A stretch of 64,000 nucleotides of DNA. Origin: Carallia brachiata. Its lineage: Eukaryota; Streptophyta; Magnoliopsida; Malpighiales; Rhizophoraceae. The notes under the pieces were generated by a model. It was given only the letters and a program-made list of their open reading frames with translations. It was not told the origin of the DNA and ran no database searches. Position numbers and translations under genes: made by a program. Of this stretch, positions 23,661 through 39,303 are shown piece after piece (the first letter of the stretch is position 1; each line of letters opens with the position of its first letter). The stretch spans positions 2,482,056 to 2,546,055 of the forward strand of contig JADCRB010000118.1 of assembly GCA_021464245.1 (NCBI GenBank), given 5' to 3'.

Positions 23661-23760
23661 AGTAGTTCAGTGACAAATCGACATACATTTCACACTTGCA
23701 GTCCGGATTCGAGTCTCTGCACCCTCCTTCTCCTCTGACAAATGGCTGAGTGGCTGTTGA
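23661..23760 (+). mobile_element. SINE-like fragment
   Basis: TAGTTCAGTGAC followed about 40 bp later by GGATTCGAGTCTC is a plausible polymerase III box A and box B pair. I could not define the ends or a target-site duplication. Confidence 0.35.
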
Positions 23761-25001
23761 TGTAGTTAAAAATTGTAGTGTAACGATGAGTTCCAGATTT
23801 GACAATATCGTGATCTCTTGCGACAGAAATAATCCGACTCCAATGATGTTTAGATGGTGAGTTTATCATTTTAAGGGTGGTTGACTGAGGTGTTACAAAT
23901 GGAGTTATTTCGACTTTAACTCACAAATTTGATAACTGACATATTTATGATAAATTTTTTTTTTGCAAAAAAAACTGAAAAACGACAATGATTTTTTTTT
24001 TATTATAGCGGCATCATCGTGTAATTTATCATTAATATGAATATAAGTGAGTGTATAATTTATTTAACGTTATTTAATATTTATGTATTATTATTATTAT
24101 TATTTAATTATAATAATTTATATCACTGTATATATGCCTAAACGTACTTGGTACTTCAATAAAATTGTATTCCAAAAATTTTTTCATTGTTCAATAAAGT
24201 GACTTGGACCCAGTAAAACTCATGTTCAAATATTTCACTATTATTAACATTAATTATACAATTTTATCCTATGATAACAGTTAACTATAAAAATCACAAA
24301 TATTTACATTATGAGCCTGTATCTACAACGAAATATGTTGAGTTGACTGCATACTACTTGTATTGTGGTGTTGCAAATGAAAAAGACTCCATAGGCAATT
24401 GGAAGCTTATTCTTTTCGACCTTGATGACTTAATCAAGCGTTCAAGCGTTCAAAATAAGTTGTTTTAATATTTTTAGTGATTTTTTTTTTTTGGGTTACT
24501 GCATAAAGTCTACACTCTATGCATTCTTGTTAGAAGTTCAAATCCTAAATGACGGTGATTAGCAATTTGTAATAAATAAAAAAGCTAGTGCTTGGAAGAT
24601 CTAATTTATTTGAAGTGCTGAAAAGTATCCACTTTCATTGAGAAAATTAGAATTCAAACTCAAATATTCTCCTTCACATATCATCTTTTTAATAATAGAC
24701 TATCATCTCTATTTAAAAAAAAAATGCAAATCCTTGTTGGTATGTAAATCATAGCTCAGAGAGTCCTCTTCTTTATAATTCACGTTTTCAATTTCATAAA
24801 CTTAAATAGAAAATTTCATAACAAAAGAAGATAAATAAAATCATTTGCAATTTCGATTGTGTTTATAACATTTTAAATTCAACATAAGTTATAAGAAATT
24901 AAAAAAAAAGAGGATTATACGAATACACAATCTCATAACCTTATTTGTAAAATTAATATATATCAATGTCAAATTTCTCTGTGTTCAATAAAAATATTAT
25001 T

Positions 25002-26271
25002 TGCTGCAGCAGTTATCGTGCACTGAGAGCACGCTACCGCGCACCAACTGTAATTTTTGCCCTTTTGCTTCCTCTCTGGAGATTCTACTGGTGGTTGGTG
25101 CTTCCTTTGTGAAGCTTTGTTTCCCCTTTGTGGGTTTGGTGTTCTTGTTGTCCCACTCGTGGTGGTGGTGCGTGCGTATCTGTCTCTCTCGATGAAGCTT
25201 TTACTGTTTTGTTTCCTAGTTTAGGTTTGGGGTGTTTGGTTGGCTCCCCTGCCCTTCCCTTTCGCTTCGATGGGTGGGGTTAGGGGAGGCGGATCTTTTT
25301 GCTCTAAGGGTGGCCTTGTATAGTTGTTCCTAAGGTTGCTCAGTTCTCTGATTGCGGCCACTGACTTTTGGTCGGCCTCCACTGTTCAATCCCTAGTTTT
25401 TCAGCAGCTCAAGTTAATTTAGCCCTTTTGAGCGGTGCTTTGGCAAGATTTGGCATGCTTCCAACCATCATCGTCCCGTTTGGGCTTCATTGTCCTCGCT
25501 TGCCAGAGGTGTACTGTGTATGGTGGGGCACTTGTTTGTCGTCTTTGGTGCGTTTAGGCCTTTGGCTCCTGTTCCTTGTCCTAGCAGGCTTGTTTTTCCT
25601 TGGGCTTTGGGCACAAGCCTACTATCCTTTTCGGTTTGTCTGGGTAGCTGTAAGTCTATGGTCTTCGATTGTAGTGAGCTATCATTGTCTGATAAGGTGG
25701 TCTCATTTGTTTATTTTTGCTTTACACTGTGTTTGGGAGGGGGGAAAGTTGGGAGAGAGAGAGAGGAAAGTGAGAGAATTAAAGTAAATTGTTGTGTTTG
25801 GAAAATGTTTGAAAAGTGATAGAGAGGAAAGTTTCTAATTCCTTTAATTCTCCTTATCCCACCAAAACCAATCCTCTAAAAAATGTGAGGAAAATTGTTA
25901 CTTTTCCTATTAAATTTATTAAATGACTCAATTACTCTTATATAATTTAAAAATTACAATTTTACATAAATAAAATATCTTAATAGAATTTATTATGAAG
26001 GATAAAATTGTTATTTCAACACATTTTATATTCCTCTCTCCCACTTTCCACAATTTCCCAAACAAAAGAATTTATAATTTTCCTTCATCCTATCACCTCT
26101 TTCCAAACACAAGAGAGGATTCTCTTCCTCTGATAATCCTCTCCTCCACGTTCCTCTCTTTCAAGAATTTTATCCAAACACAATGTTAGTATTGTGGGTT
26201 TGGTAAGTTGGGCCGACCTTTTGTGCAAATGTTGTTTCTTTATTTAATGAACTTCTTTGTCCAAAAAAAAA
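25002..26271 (+). mobile_element. Probable 5'-truncated non-LTR retroposon 3' end
   Basis: The segment is richer in G, C and T than its surroundings. It ends TTTATTTAATGAACTTCTTTGTCC followed by nine A, which is the style of a plant LINE 3' end. ATAATTATTTG just after the tail and AATATTATTTG just before 25002 could be a degraded target-site duplication. No reverse transcriptase is present, so it would be the 3' UTR of a truncated copy. The MITE at 25725-26185 lies inside it. Confidence 0.45.
25725..26185. mobile_element. PIF/Harbinger-like MITE with TTA target duplication
   Basis: The 461-bp element begins CACTGTGTTTGG and ends CCAAACACAATG, terminal inverted repeats that match at 11 of 12 positions. 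It is flanked by TTA on both sides (25722-25724 and 26186-26188), the 3-bp duplication of PIF/Harbinger (Tourist) elements. Subterminal segments rich in GAGAG on the left and CTCTC on the right are also partly complementary. No transposase is encoded. Confidence 0.8.
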
Positions 26272-26521
26272 CATAATTATTTGTCTAATATAAGATAAAA
26301 AAAATTACTAAGAAGAGACAAGTGGAAGACAAAAGCGAGAAAATTATTTTTTTTCAAAAAAATCAAGGTTTGGAATTAAATTAAATATATTTAAAACATG
26401 ACTAAATAAATTTAAAATTTAATTTTTTTTAAAAAAATAATTTTTATTTTTATTTTTAATGGAATTGAACCATGACCATGGCCATTATAGGCTCCCCCGT
26501 GGCTCTATAAGATATTTTGTA

Positions 26522-26529
26522 TATAAATA
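26522..26529 (+). promoter_or_regulatory. Possible TATA box of CDC48
   Basis: TATAAATA lies about 360 bp before the CDC48 ATG, which would imply a 5' leader of roughly 330 nt. The position is plausible but unproven. Confidence 0.3.
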
Positions 26530-26599
26530 ATTTATTATATTTAAACAAACATGTGAAATGTTGCCTCCAAGATTTCCTTCAAAAAAAAAAAAAAACTAA

Positions 26600-31955
<5,356 letters not shown>

Positions 31956-32516
31956 AGTTTTTATGGTCATCTTTTTTGGCTTTCGCAGCTTTGAATCAAA
32001 ATGGGGCAAGTGGTGGTTGGGCAGGAACCCAGTTGCAACTTTTGGTTTCGTGCACCATCAAGTTTGGCGCTTTTTAACGGTGGACTAACCCTTTTGATTT
32101 TATTTAGATTCCTGGTTTCATGACTAGCCGTCTTCAATTGATGCTTTTGAACATCTATGATTACGCATCACAACAAGCAATTAGTTTTTGGCGTTTCCGA
32201 TTAAGTGGCGGGTTGGGTAGTTTTTGAACACTTAGCTAGTGTGATCAACTAGCACAATTATCCTTCTCTTACACGCCGCAAGCTTATGCTCGAAGAAAGA
32301 TGAAAAACAAAAACTAGAGAATCCTTATTGTTTCAAATTATACTTACTAGAACGAAAGCATTATAACATCTACGAAATCATGCGAGACAAACTTGTTCAT
32401 GTCCTTACATCCTGGCGAGTCTTCATGAACATATATTACATATAGATAGAGCATATATATAAATATTTAATATGACTGCTACCTCAAAAATGTCTTCAAT
32501 TCGTTACTCAATACAA
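31956..32516. other. CDC48 3' flank and convergent spacer
   Basis: Contains the CDC48 3' UTR and the 3' flank of the minus-strand peptide gene. No other feature is supported. Confidence 0.6.
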
Positions 32517-32816
32517 TCAAGGCTTGGGGTGCACCGTAGAACAAAAGCCAAGCGGCAGGTAGTTCACATATCTACTTGGAGCCGACGTACGTCTGAACCC
32601 TTTTGGCTTGCAGTTCTTGATTGCTTCCCGGTCACCGGTAACCGGTGGCTTGTGAATCAGCTGCGGCTTCAATCTCACAAATGCTCCCTGTTGTAGACTT
32701 ACAGGGCTCATTGTGCTCGGACTGCTCGAGGGGATTTCACGTCCGGCCATATTGATGTTTAATGAAGATACTAATAGAAGATACACAAGCCAGATGTAAA
32801 ATATGGACCTAGGCAT
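32517..32816 (-). CDS. Candidate secreted peptide precursor, 99 aa
   Basis: A single-exon ORF from ATG at 32816 to TGA at 32517. Residues 1-19 or so form a hydrophobic signal-peptide-like stretch (MPRSIFYIWLVYLLLVSSL), with no later membrane segment. The middle is Ser/Pro-rich. The C-terminal third is basic and looks conserved in style: NCKPKGFRRTSAPSRYVNY, then LPLGFC and HPKP at the end, with two cysteines 22 residues apart. TSAPSRYVN recalls the SAPS..xN core of IDA-type peptides, but it is not C-terminal here, so I do not assign a family. A CTATTTAAG TATA-like box lies about 150 bp upstream. A plant signalling or cysteine-containing secreted peptide is the best guess. An untranslated chance ORF cannot be excluded. 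Confidence 0.55.
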   Translation of the reverse strand: MPRSIFYIWLVYLLLVSSLNINMAGREIPSSSPSTMSPVSLQQGAFVRLKPQLIHKPPVTGDREAIKNCKPKGFRRTSAPSRYVNYLPLGFCSTVHPKP

Positions 32817-32960
32817 TTTTGGTCTTTACAAGCTTCTGATGTGTTTACTCTTTTCTATAGGCTTTTTTTTTTTTTAATGTTTTAATTTGTTTACGAATGG
32901 GAGGGCAGGTTTAGAAGGGGTTTTATGGGAGACGATGAGAAGTAAGGCCTGCTGAAAGGG

Positions 32961-32970
32961 ACTTAAATAG
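32961..32970 (-). promoter_or_regulatory. TATA-like box of the secreted peptide gene
   Basis: CTATTTAAGT on the minus strand, about 145 bp before the ATG of the 99-aa peptide ORF. Confidence 0.4.
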
Positions 32971-35233
32971 ACTCGTGAGTTGCCGAAGCAAAAGGCAGAT
33001 GTGGCACAGCTCATTTCTAGCAATGGGGTGGGGCATTACTTTTTGATGGGTGTGGTGGTGGTGGTGAGTTGGCGAGGTGGGTTCTCTTTCTTCGCTGTGG
33101 TTATCGGTGATGAGATGCTCGTGAATTATCGTTATTGCACCTATCGCATAAATATCTCTTACCTTTTTGCATCTCCAAATCTAACAAAAGATGTATATAA
33201 GTTGATGATGAGGAAAAGATAAATTAAATGCGAACATCGAACTTGAAGTTAATCCATTCTCACTCGCCAAAAATTACATTGATTATAGATGGCGAACTTG
33301 AGAATAATGCACGGGGCTTAAGGAATGATGAACATGAACAATATATGTCTCTGTCTTCCTCTCTCTGGGTGTTGATCTCGGCAGACCATATATTTGGGCT
33401 TACAGGTGTTAAACGGGTGAGCTGAGTCGGATTTAGATTAAGTCACTTTTGATTCAAGTTATTTCGGTTTAAATTACTTACAGGTCAAATATTATTTGCT
33501 AGTAATAGGAGGGCTTCCATTTAATACAACAACTGATCAAACAAAGATTCAAAATTGGGCCAACAAATTTTGTTGGTGTCTTGTTGATGCCTGCTAGACA
33601 TGGGGAGCGATTTCATGCTTCTGTTCGAGGTTCTGCACGTGATATTCATTATTGCTTCTAAAATATAGAAATTTCTTGCTATTTCAAACAAGTGCAACCC
33701 AATAGTTCAATATGTGCCACCAAAAAAAAAAAAAAAAGACATATATATAATTCAATGATCAAGATTAAACGTTTTGCGAACCTTCCGGGCAATGGCTACT
33801 GGGCATTGTGTCCAGGGGGTGGAGGGGCGGATGGTTTTAAATGCAGGCTTTCCCACTTACGTAAATTGGGATATTGTGCATTTTTTACTACATCTTTAGA
33901 TTTTATTCTCCTCCTCCGCTAATACCTATTAGATTAATTACTGACTATTACAAGTGTTTAAAAAAAGATTATAAATTTTGTGCGATTGTGTCAAAAATTC
34001 ACATGCATCTAACATTTCCTTCCAGAGGTCTCGTATACGAAAACAACTAGTTCTAATGAAATATGTGCCAAAAACGTTTCTTCTTAAATACCCATAAGTA
34101 ATTTTTTTTTTTTATAGCTTTCAAAATTCAAAGGCAGTGGATCGTTTAGGGCATGCAGGAAATGACAAAGTGCGAAATCTCCCAGAAAGTGAAATTAAAT
34201 CATGCTGCGCTATCTACATTGTCTCTTTGCTTGCCAGCACTTAGTTTCTTGCCACTTCCGAGAAGATTCCATAACTTTATTTCTGCCGTCAGAGTTTTAA
34301 TCTTTTTATTGTTTGAACGCGATAAAATTTTTGGTTATATAATTTCAGAATTTCACATAATAATTTAAGTTTTAAGTGGCATGATTTTTTTTTTTACATG
34401 ATTCAAAACTTTTATGATCAAGAAGTATTGAATTCAAATTATATTATTCTCACGTTATGTATAAATTTTTATATAGACAAAGAGAGTCCGTTAATTTTTA
34501 CTCTTTCATTCCAATGAGTTTTTGTGTAATGGAACTTAATATTATTAGAGTATAATATATAATTATTTTTTCATCTCATTCAACAATTTAAACTTTTGAA
34601 TAAAATGATTTTCTCACTTGCTTTCCGGCTTGGAGTTTGTATAGCTTAGTAACGGATATCTCCCTTCATTTTTTTTAATTTTAAATAAAAAGTGAAAAAA
34701 TTTATTTTGCAGTTGTTGAAAATTAATTTTTTCAATAATTTTGTCCCCAAAAAAGAATTATATTTGAATCGGATTGGAAAGGTTTCAGTTATGCTAAAAT
34801 CATGTGAATCCTTTAATGGTTACCCTTTGTCAAAATGGTAAAAGGGATAATTTTCCATTATAAAAATTACTTTCTTCAAAAAAAAAAAAAAAAAAGAGTT
34901 TCCTATTTTCATATCCCCACCCATTGTTTAATCCGTCTACTTAATTAATGACATGCAGTAGGTCGCAATTTATGGCATATAAAGATCATCTGGTTTTAAA
35001 TACTCATTAAGAGAGGATTGATGCTTCAACAAATCAATATTCAATTTTATGCACCTGCAGAGCTTCTATTTATTATGCTAACATTTCTCCTGACATAAAC
35101 ATACTTCATTGAAGTCTTAGTAACAAATTTATATAAAATACGATGGATATCGAACTTGAGACCTGAAATTAATAATTTAGAAAGATATATAATGATAAGT
35201 AGTTTAGGTCTTGTTGGACCGGTTATTAACTTA

Positions 35234-36211
35234 GGGTTCGTTTGGCATAAAATTGGATAGCACGGTATAAGATAATATAGACTAATATAATATAAGATAT
35301 GTTAGATTAGTAGCCTATATTATATTTTGATATAATCAAATAGTATAGAATAGTTATTCTATTTAATATTTGGATGATATGGGATAGACTAGTATAGTAT
35401 ATTAAAAATACTTTTTTACCCTTAAAGATAATTGATTTATATTTACTATTAATTTTAATATTTTTATTAAAAATAATTAAAATTAAGTAATGAAATTTAT
35501 TTATTTTACTGTTATTATACATTATATTGTTTATAATTTTTCAATTTTGTATAAAAAATATTTTTAAAAATTAAGCATTAATTGTATTTATACAAATAAA
35601 TTTTAAAATATAAAAAAAGAGATTTATATTTTTTTTAATTTTTTGAGGAAAAATTAGATAAATTTTAAGAGATAAATTTTTAAATTTATATGAAAAAAAT
35701 GAAAGAATGAGCATGAGAGAGAGAGAAAGAGTGAGGAGAGAAAAAGGAAGGGAGGAGAGAGGAGGGAGTGAAGAGAAAGGGAAGAGAGAGAGATCAGGAA
35801 TGAAAGAGAGAGAAGAGGGAGGAAAGAGAAAGGAAAGAGAGAGAGACGAGGAGTGAGAGAGAGAGAGAAGAGGGAGGAGAGAGAAAGGAAAGAGAGAGAG
35901 AAGGGAAGAGAGAGAAGATGTGAGAGAAATGAATTTTTTAAATTTTATATTAATTTTTTAAAAAATATTTAAAATTTATTTTAATTAAGAGATATTTTAA
36001 TAAATATATAATTTATTAACATTAATCTATGATGTGAGATAAACTAACTTATAGAAATTAAAAGGATAGTATTATCCCATATTAATAGAATAGTAAATTC
36101 ACACTAGTTTATCTTATACTTATGTTATTAACCAACTAAACATGAGTTAAAGTGAGATAATTGGTCATTAGTTTATACTATCCTATCCTATCTTATGAAA
36201 CAAACGCACTC
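35234..36211. mobile_element. PIF/Harbinger-like MITE or larger non-autonomous element
   Basis: The left end GGGTTCGTTTGGCATAAAAT and the complement of the right end, GAGTGCGTTTGTTTCATAAG, are related terminal inverted repeats. Similarity continues inward (GGATAG...GGTATAA against GGATAG...AGTATAA). The left flank is TTA and the right flank is TAT, so the 3-bp duplication is not clean. At about 978 bp it is large for a MITE. No transposase ORF is visible. A purine tract fills its middle. Confidence 0.6.
35701..35930 (+). repeat. Purine (GA-rich) tract with ~55-bp repeated unit
   Basis: About 230 bp almost free of pyrimidines on the plus strand. It includes two related units of roughly 55 bp containing GAGAGAGAAGAGGGAGGA(A/G)AG and AGAAAGGAAAGAGAGAGAGA. 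Such mirror-rich homopurine runs can form triplex (H-) DNA. Confidence 0.85.
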
Positions 36212-36805
36212 TATACTATCTAGAGCATGAGAGTTAAAGCTTTTAAAAAAATACATTAATTCACACCGCAAAAAAGCTTGACAATTTCAACTAATGAATG
36301 TGAAGGCATTTTAACCTTGCAAATGATGGATGCTAATTGAGTGAGATTTATTTGATTATTTTTTTTAGTATGTGATAAGTTGATGTTACTGGCCAATTTA
36401 CAATTAAACAGATCAGAAAAATTTTTGGGGCACATAACTATAGAAGTATAATGGATATGTAATAATTTAAATTGTTAAATTATTAGAAATGTATTAAAAT
36501 TTTTTTAAAAAATATAAATAAATTATTAAATATTAATAAATTAATTATATATTTCATTAAACGTGCCTACGTAATTTTGTTCTAACCATATTTATTTAGA
36601 TTAGCACTAATTGACATTTTCCATCCTGTCAAATCAGGCGATCCCCTAGCATTATTAATGCAAAATATGTGGCAATTTTGATATATTTTGCACTATGGGC
36701 TGGGTAATCTGGAAAAATGGCCAGACAGACAAGATGAGAAAAACATGCCCAGACGATGGGCGGGCAGTTGCTTCTGCTGCTCAAAACCAAAGTACAAGAC
36801 TTAAG

Positions 36806-39303
36806 ATGGCGCTGGCGGCACCCAACCTAAGATTTGCTTCCTGTTTTAGAAGTAAGCTATGCAAACTTTGGTCTCTCTTTATCTCTTCTCCATAGAAAGA
36901 ATTGAAATTGCTCTGGTTTTTGTACATCTACATCTATTTTTTTGTCATTGCAGCAGCCTAGTTACTGTTAATTTAACGGGGTAGTTGAAAGTTGTATTAT
37001 AGTTTTATATCCAGAAATCCACCAGCAGAAAGTGCTTATTAAACATGGCTCTGTTGAGGGTTTTATTGGGTGTGGTTTTCAATTATTGAGGATGTATTTT
37101 CATGTTCTTTTTTTAGGTGGGATACGTTCAAGCAAGGTCCTTTTTATGGTGGTGTGCCTTAATTAAACCAATTTGAGTTGCTGTTGGTGTTAAGGGGAAA
37201 TGTAAAGTTGGAGAGAGGAATCAATGTTGAGTCTTCGAATGTCGGTCCTGGTATTTCATGGTTGGATGGGATGAAACGGGTATTCCTTTTAGAGTATATT
37301 AAGTAATGCAGGATGTGAATTGTTGGTTAACTATTACTGTCTCCTGAATTTGCTGAACATGATATGCTTGCACTACATTGCTTTAGTTGTTGTGGGTGAT
37401 TGTGGGGGAATTCTGAAATGTGGCAATTGGACTATTGTTGGTGGTTTATACATGGATGGTTTCAATGAGGCTTCCTAATTTGAGATGGTAGGAAGATTTT
37501 CTTCAATTTTTCTGGATTCAGGGCTCATTGCTTGTGAAGAATTTACGGTGTGAGGGTGGCCTCATAGTTGCCATTTGGGAGTCTGAAGATAAAAGCCCCT
37601 GCTATTTGTGGTCCAGAGTTGAAGCTTATCTTAAATTGAAAATAGAAAACCTTTTTGATAATTCCACAGAGCCCTCGATTGTAGTTCAAGGTGCTTCAAG
37701 ATTGTTTCGGTTAAAAAAATTTCGATCAGCTTTGGTGATCCCCGTAATGGCAATGTTAGTAAAACAGAAAACAGATCAAATTCCTGCTCCTTTCAAAGCA
37801 GATATTTGAAAGCCATATAAATTAAAAAATTTTCAGCCACTACTGCGATAAGCCATTCTCTTAAAATTTATTTACCATAAGAAATATCCCGTACGTCCAC
37901 ACTGGTTCGGTGGATACTAGCAAATGCCTTTTTTTTTTTTTTTGTTGTGAAAGCTTGCTGAAGCTTCTTAGCTATTTTTATCAGTCTTCTGTTCAAAATG
38001 AGCCTTTGTCTGAGCACATAAATTTCATTTATCGTGGTCCATGGAACTGCTTCCATTTTGAGTTTTTGTGTTCAAAATTTTCTTAGTATTAGACTGATAG
38101 CATGTTAATGACAAAAAAAAAAAACTTCCGTTGTAATTTGTTTGAGAAAGAAGTTTTTGTCAGACCATGATTTTTGGTTCTTGCCAGCATTCTAGACACT
38201 GATATGATGACAGTAAGAAATTCTTATTCCCAAGTTTAGTTGGGGTCGGCTGCATGAATCATTTTTAAAACTGATATCTATAGTTTTTAAATTCTTGTTG
38301 CAGTGCAGCACTTGGGGAGTCGAAGCCTTAAGGTCACAGCATACGGGGGCTGTTCCTCAGTTAATGTGAAGTTAGGAGAAAAAATGGGAAAAAAGTTCGC
38401 AGTATCCTGTGCACTTCCAGAAACAGCAGCTTCTGTGGCAATTGCTGCCACAGTTGTGGGTGCAGCAGCTACTTTGCTTGTGAGAAGAACCAAAGCATCT
38501 GAGGGAAATGAGGTGCATATTTGACTTCAATCAATTCAGAAAATTCTTTAATTCGGTAATTACCATCTATTGTTGGATATAGGCAACATCAAACTTAGGT
38601 TATTTGGCCACGAAATTAAGGGTTGATCACAAAAAAATGCTTAAACTCTGCGACTCTTTTCATATTAAGCATGAGCTTAATTTATAAACTTGGGTCTTAA
38701 CCAAATTTTTTGTTTCAATTTAAATTAACCCTCACTGGACTTTGTTTTGAAACTCTTCAGTATTAGTACCCTTATTGCCTCTGCTTCGGAAATTTCATGG
38801 AAGCAGCAGAAGACACGGAATATGTTAGATGATTTGGTTTCATTGATAAAATCAAGGGGTGCTGGAGCAGACCAAACTGTGGAATTCACTCTTCCACTGA
38901 TGTAATTTTTGCTTGTTTACAGATTCCATTAAAAGTATGTGAAGATTGTAGTGGTTCTGGTATATGTTCCGAATGCAATGGGGAAGGATTTGTGCTTAAG
39001 CGATTGTCAGAAGAAAATGCTGAAAGAGCTAGGAAAAGTGCAAAGAATATGGCTACTCGATATACAGCAGGGTAAAATTTAACTCTCTCTCTCACACACT
39101 CGCGCGCGCACGCACGTGTGAACGTGTATATAGAATAAATAACGCACGTATGCTCACTCATTCGCACTCAGGATTTGGAGTGTCATGATGCTAATAAGCA
39201 TTGATTATATGTCAGGCTTCCAAAGAAGTGGAGTTACTGTACAAAATGCTCCTCATCTCGATCTTGCGTTACTTGTGGCGGTAGAGGAAAGCTAAGCTAC
39301 TAA
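36806..39303 (+). CDS. DnaJ-like cysteine-rich zinc-finger protein, probably plastid
   Basis: Four exons: 36806-36851, 38304-38512, 38923-39071, 39216-39303, joined in phase to give 163 aa. There is no J domain. The C-terminal half has DnaJ-type zinc-binding repeats: CEDCSGSG and CSECNGEG, then CTKC and CVTCGGRG near the stop. The N-terminal half is Ser/Ala/Arg-rich like a transit peptide and is followed by an Ala/Val-rich hydrophobic segment (VAIAATVVGAAATLLV), so a chloroplast membrane or thylakoid protein is likely. Related plant proteins act as small redox or assembly chaperones; the exact role is unknown. Exon 1 is separated by a 1.45-kb intron and rests on a 15-codon start plus frame continuity, so it is the least certain part. 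An alternative is a start inside exon 2. Confidence 0.8.

Larger units (their letters stand above)
32971..36805. other. Intergenic region between the peptide gene and the DnaJ-like gene
   Basis: AT-rich spacer with short meaningless ORFs. It contains a MITE-like element (35234-36211) and scattered poly(A) runs. A box-B-like segment near 35150-35170 (minus strand, AGGTCTCAAGTTCGAT) may be a decayed SINE. Confidence 0.6.

Noticed and set aside
25368..25819. Overlapping ORFs of 109-139 codons
   Set aside because: Low-complexity Leu/Phe/Trp-rich frames in the retroposon-like block, with no domain.
37528..37809. A 93-codon ORF inside the long first intron of the DnaJ-like gene
   Set aside because: No recognisable domain and no supporting splice phase; probably chance.
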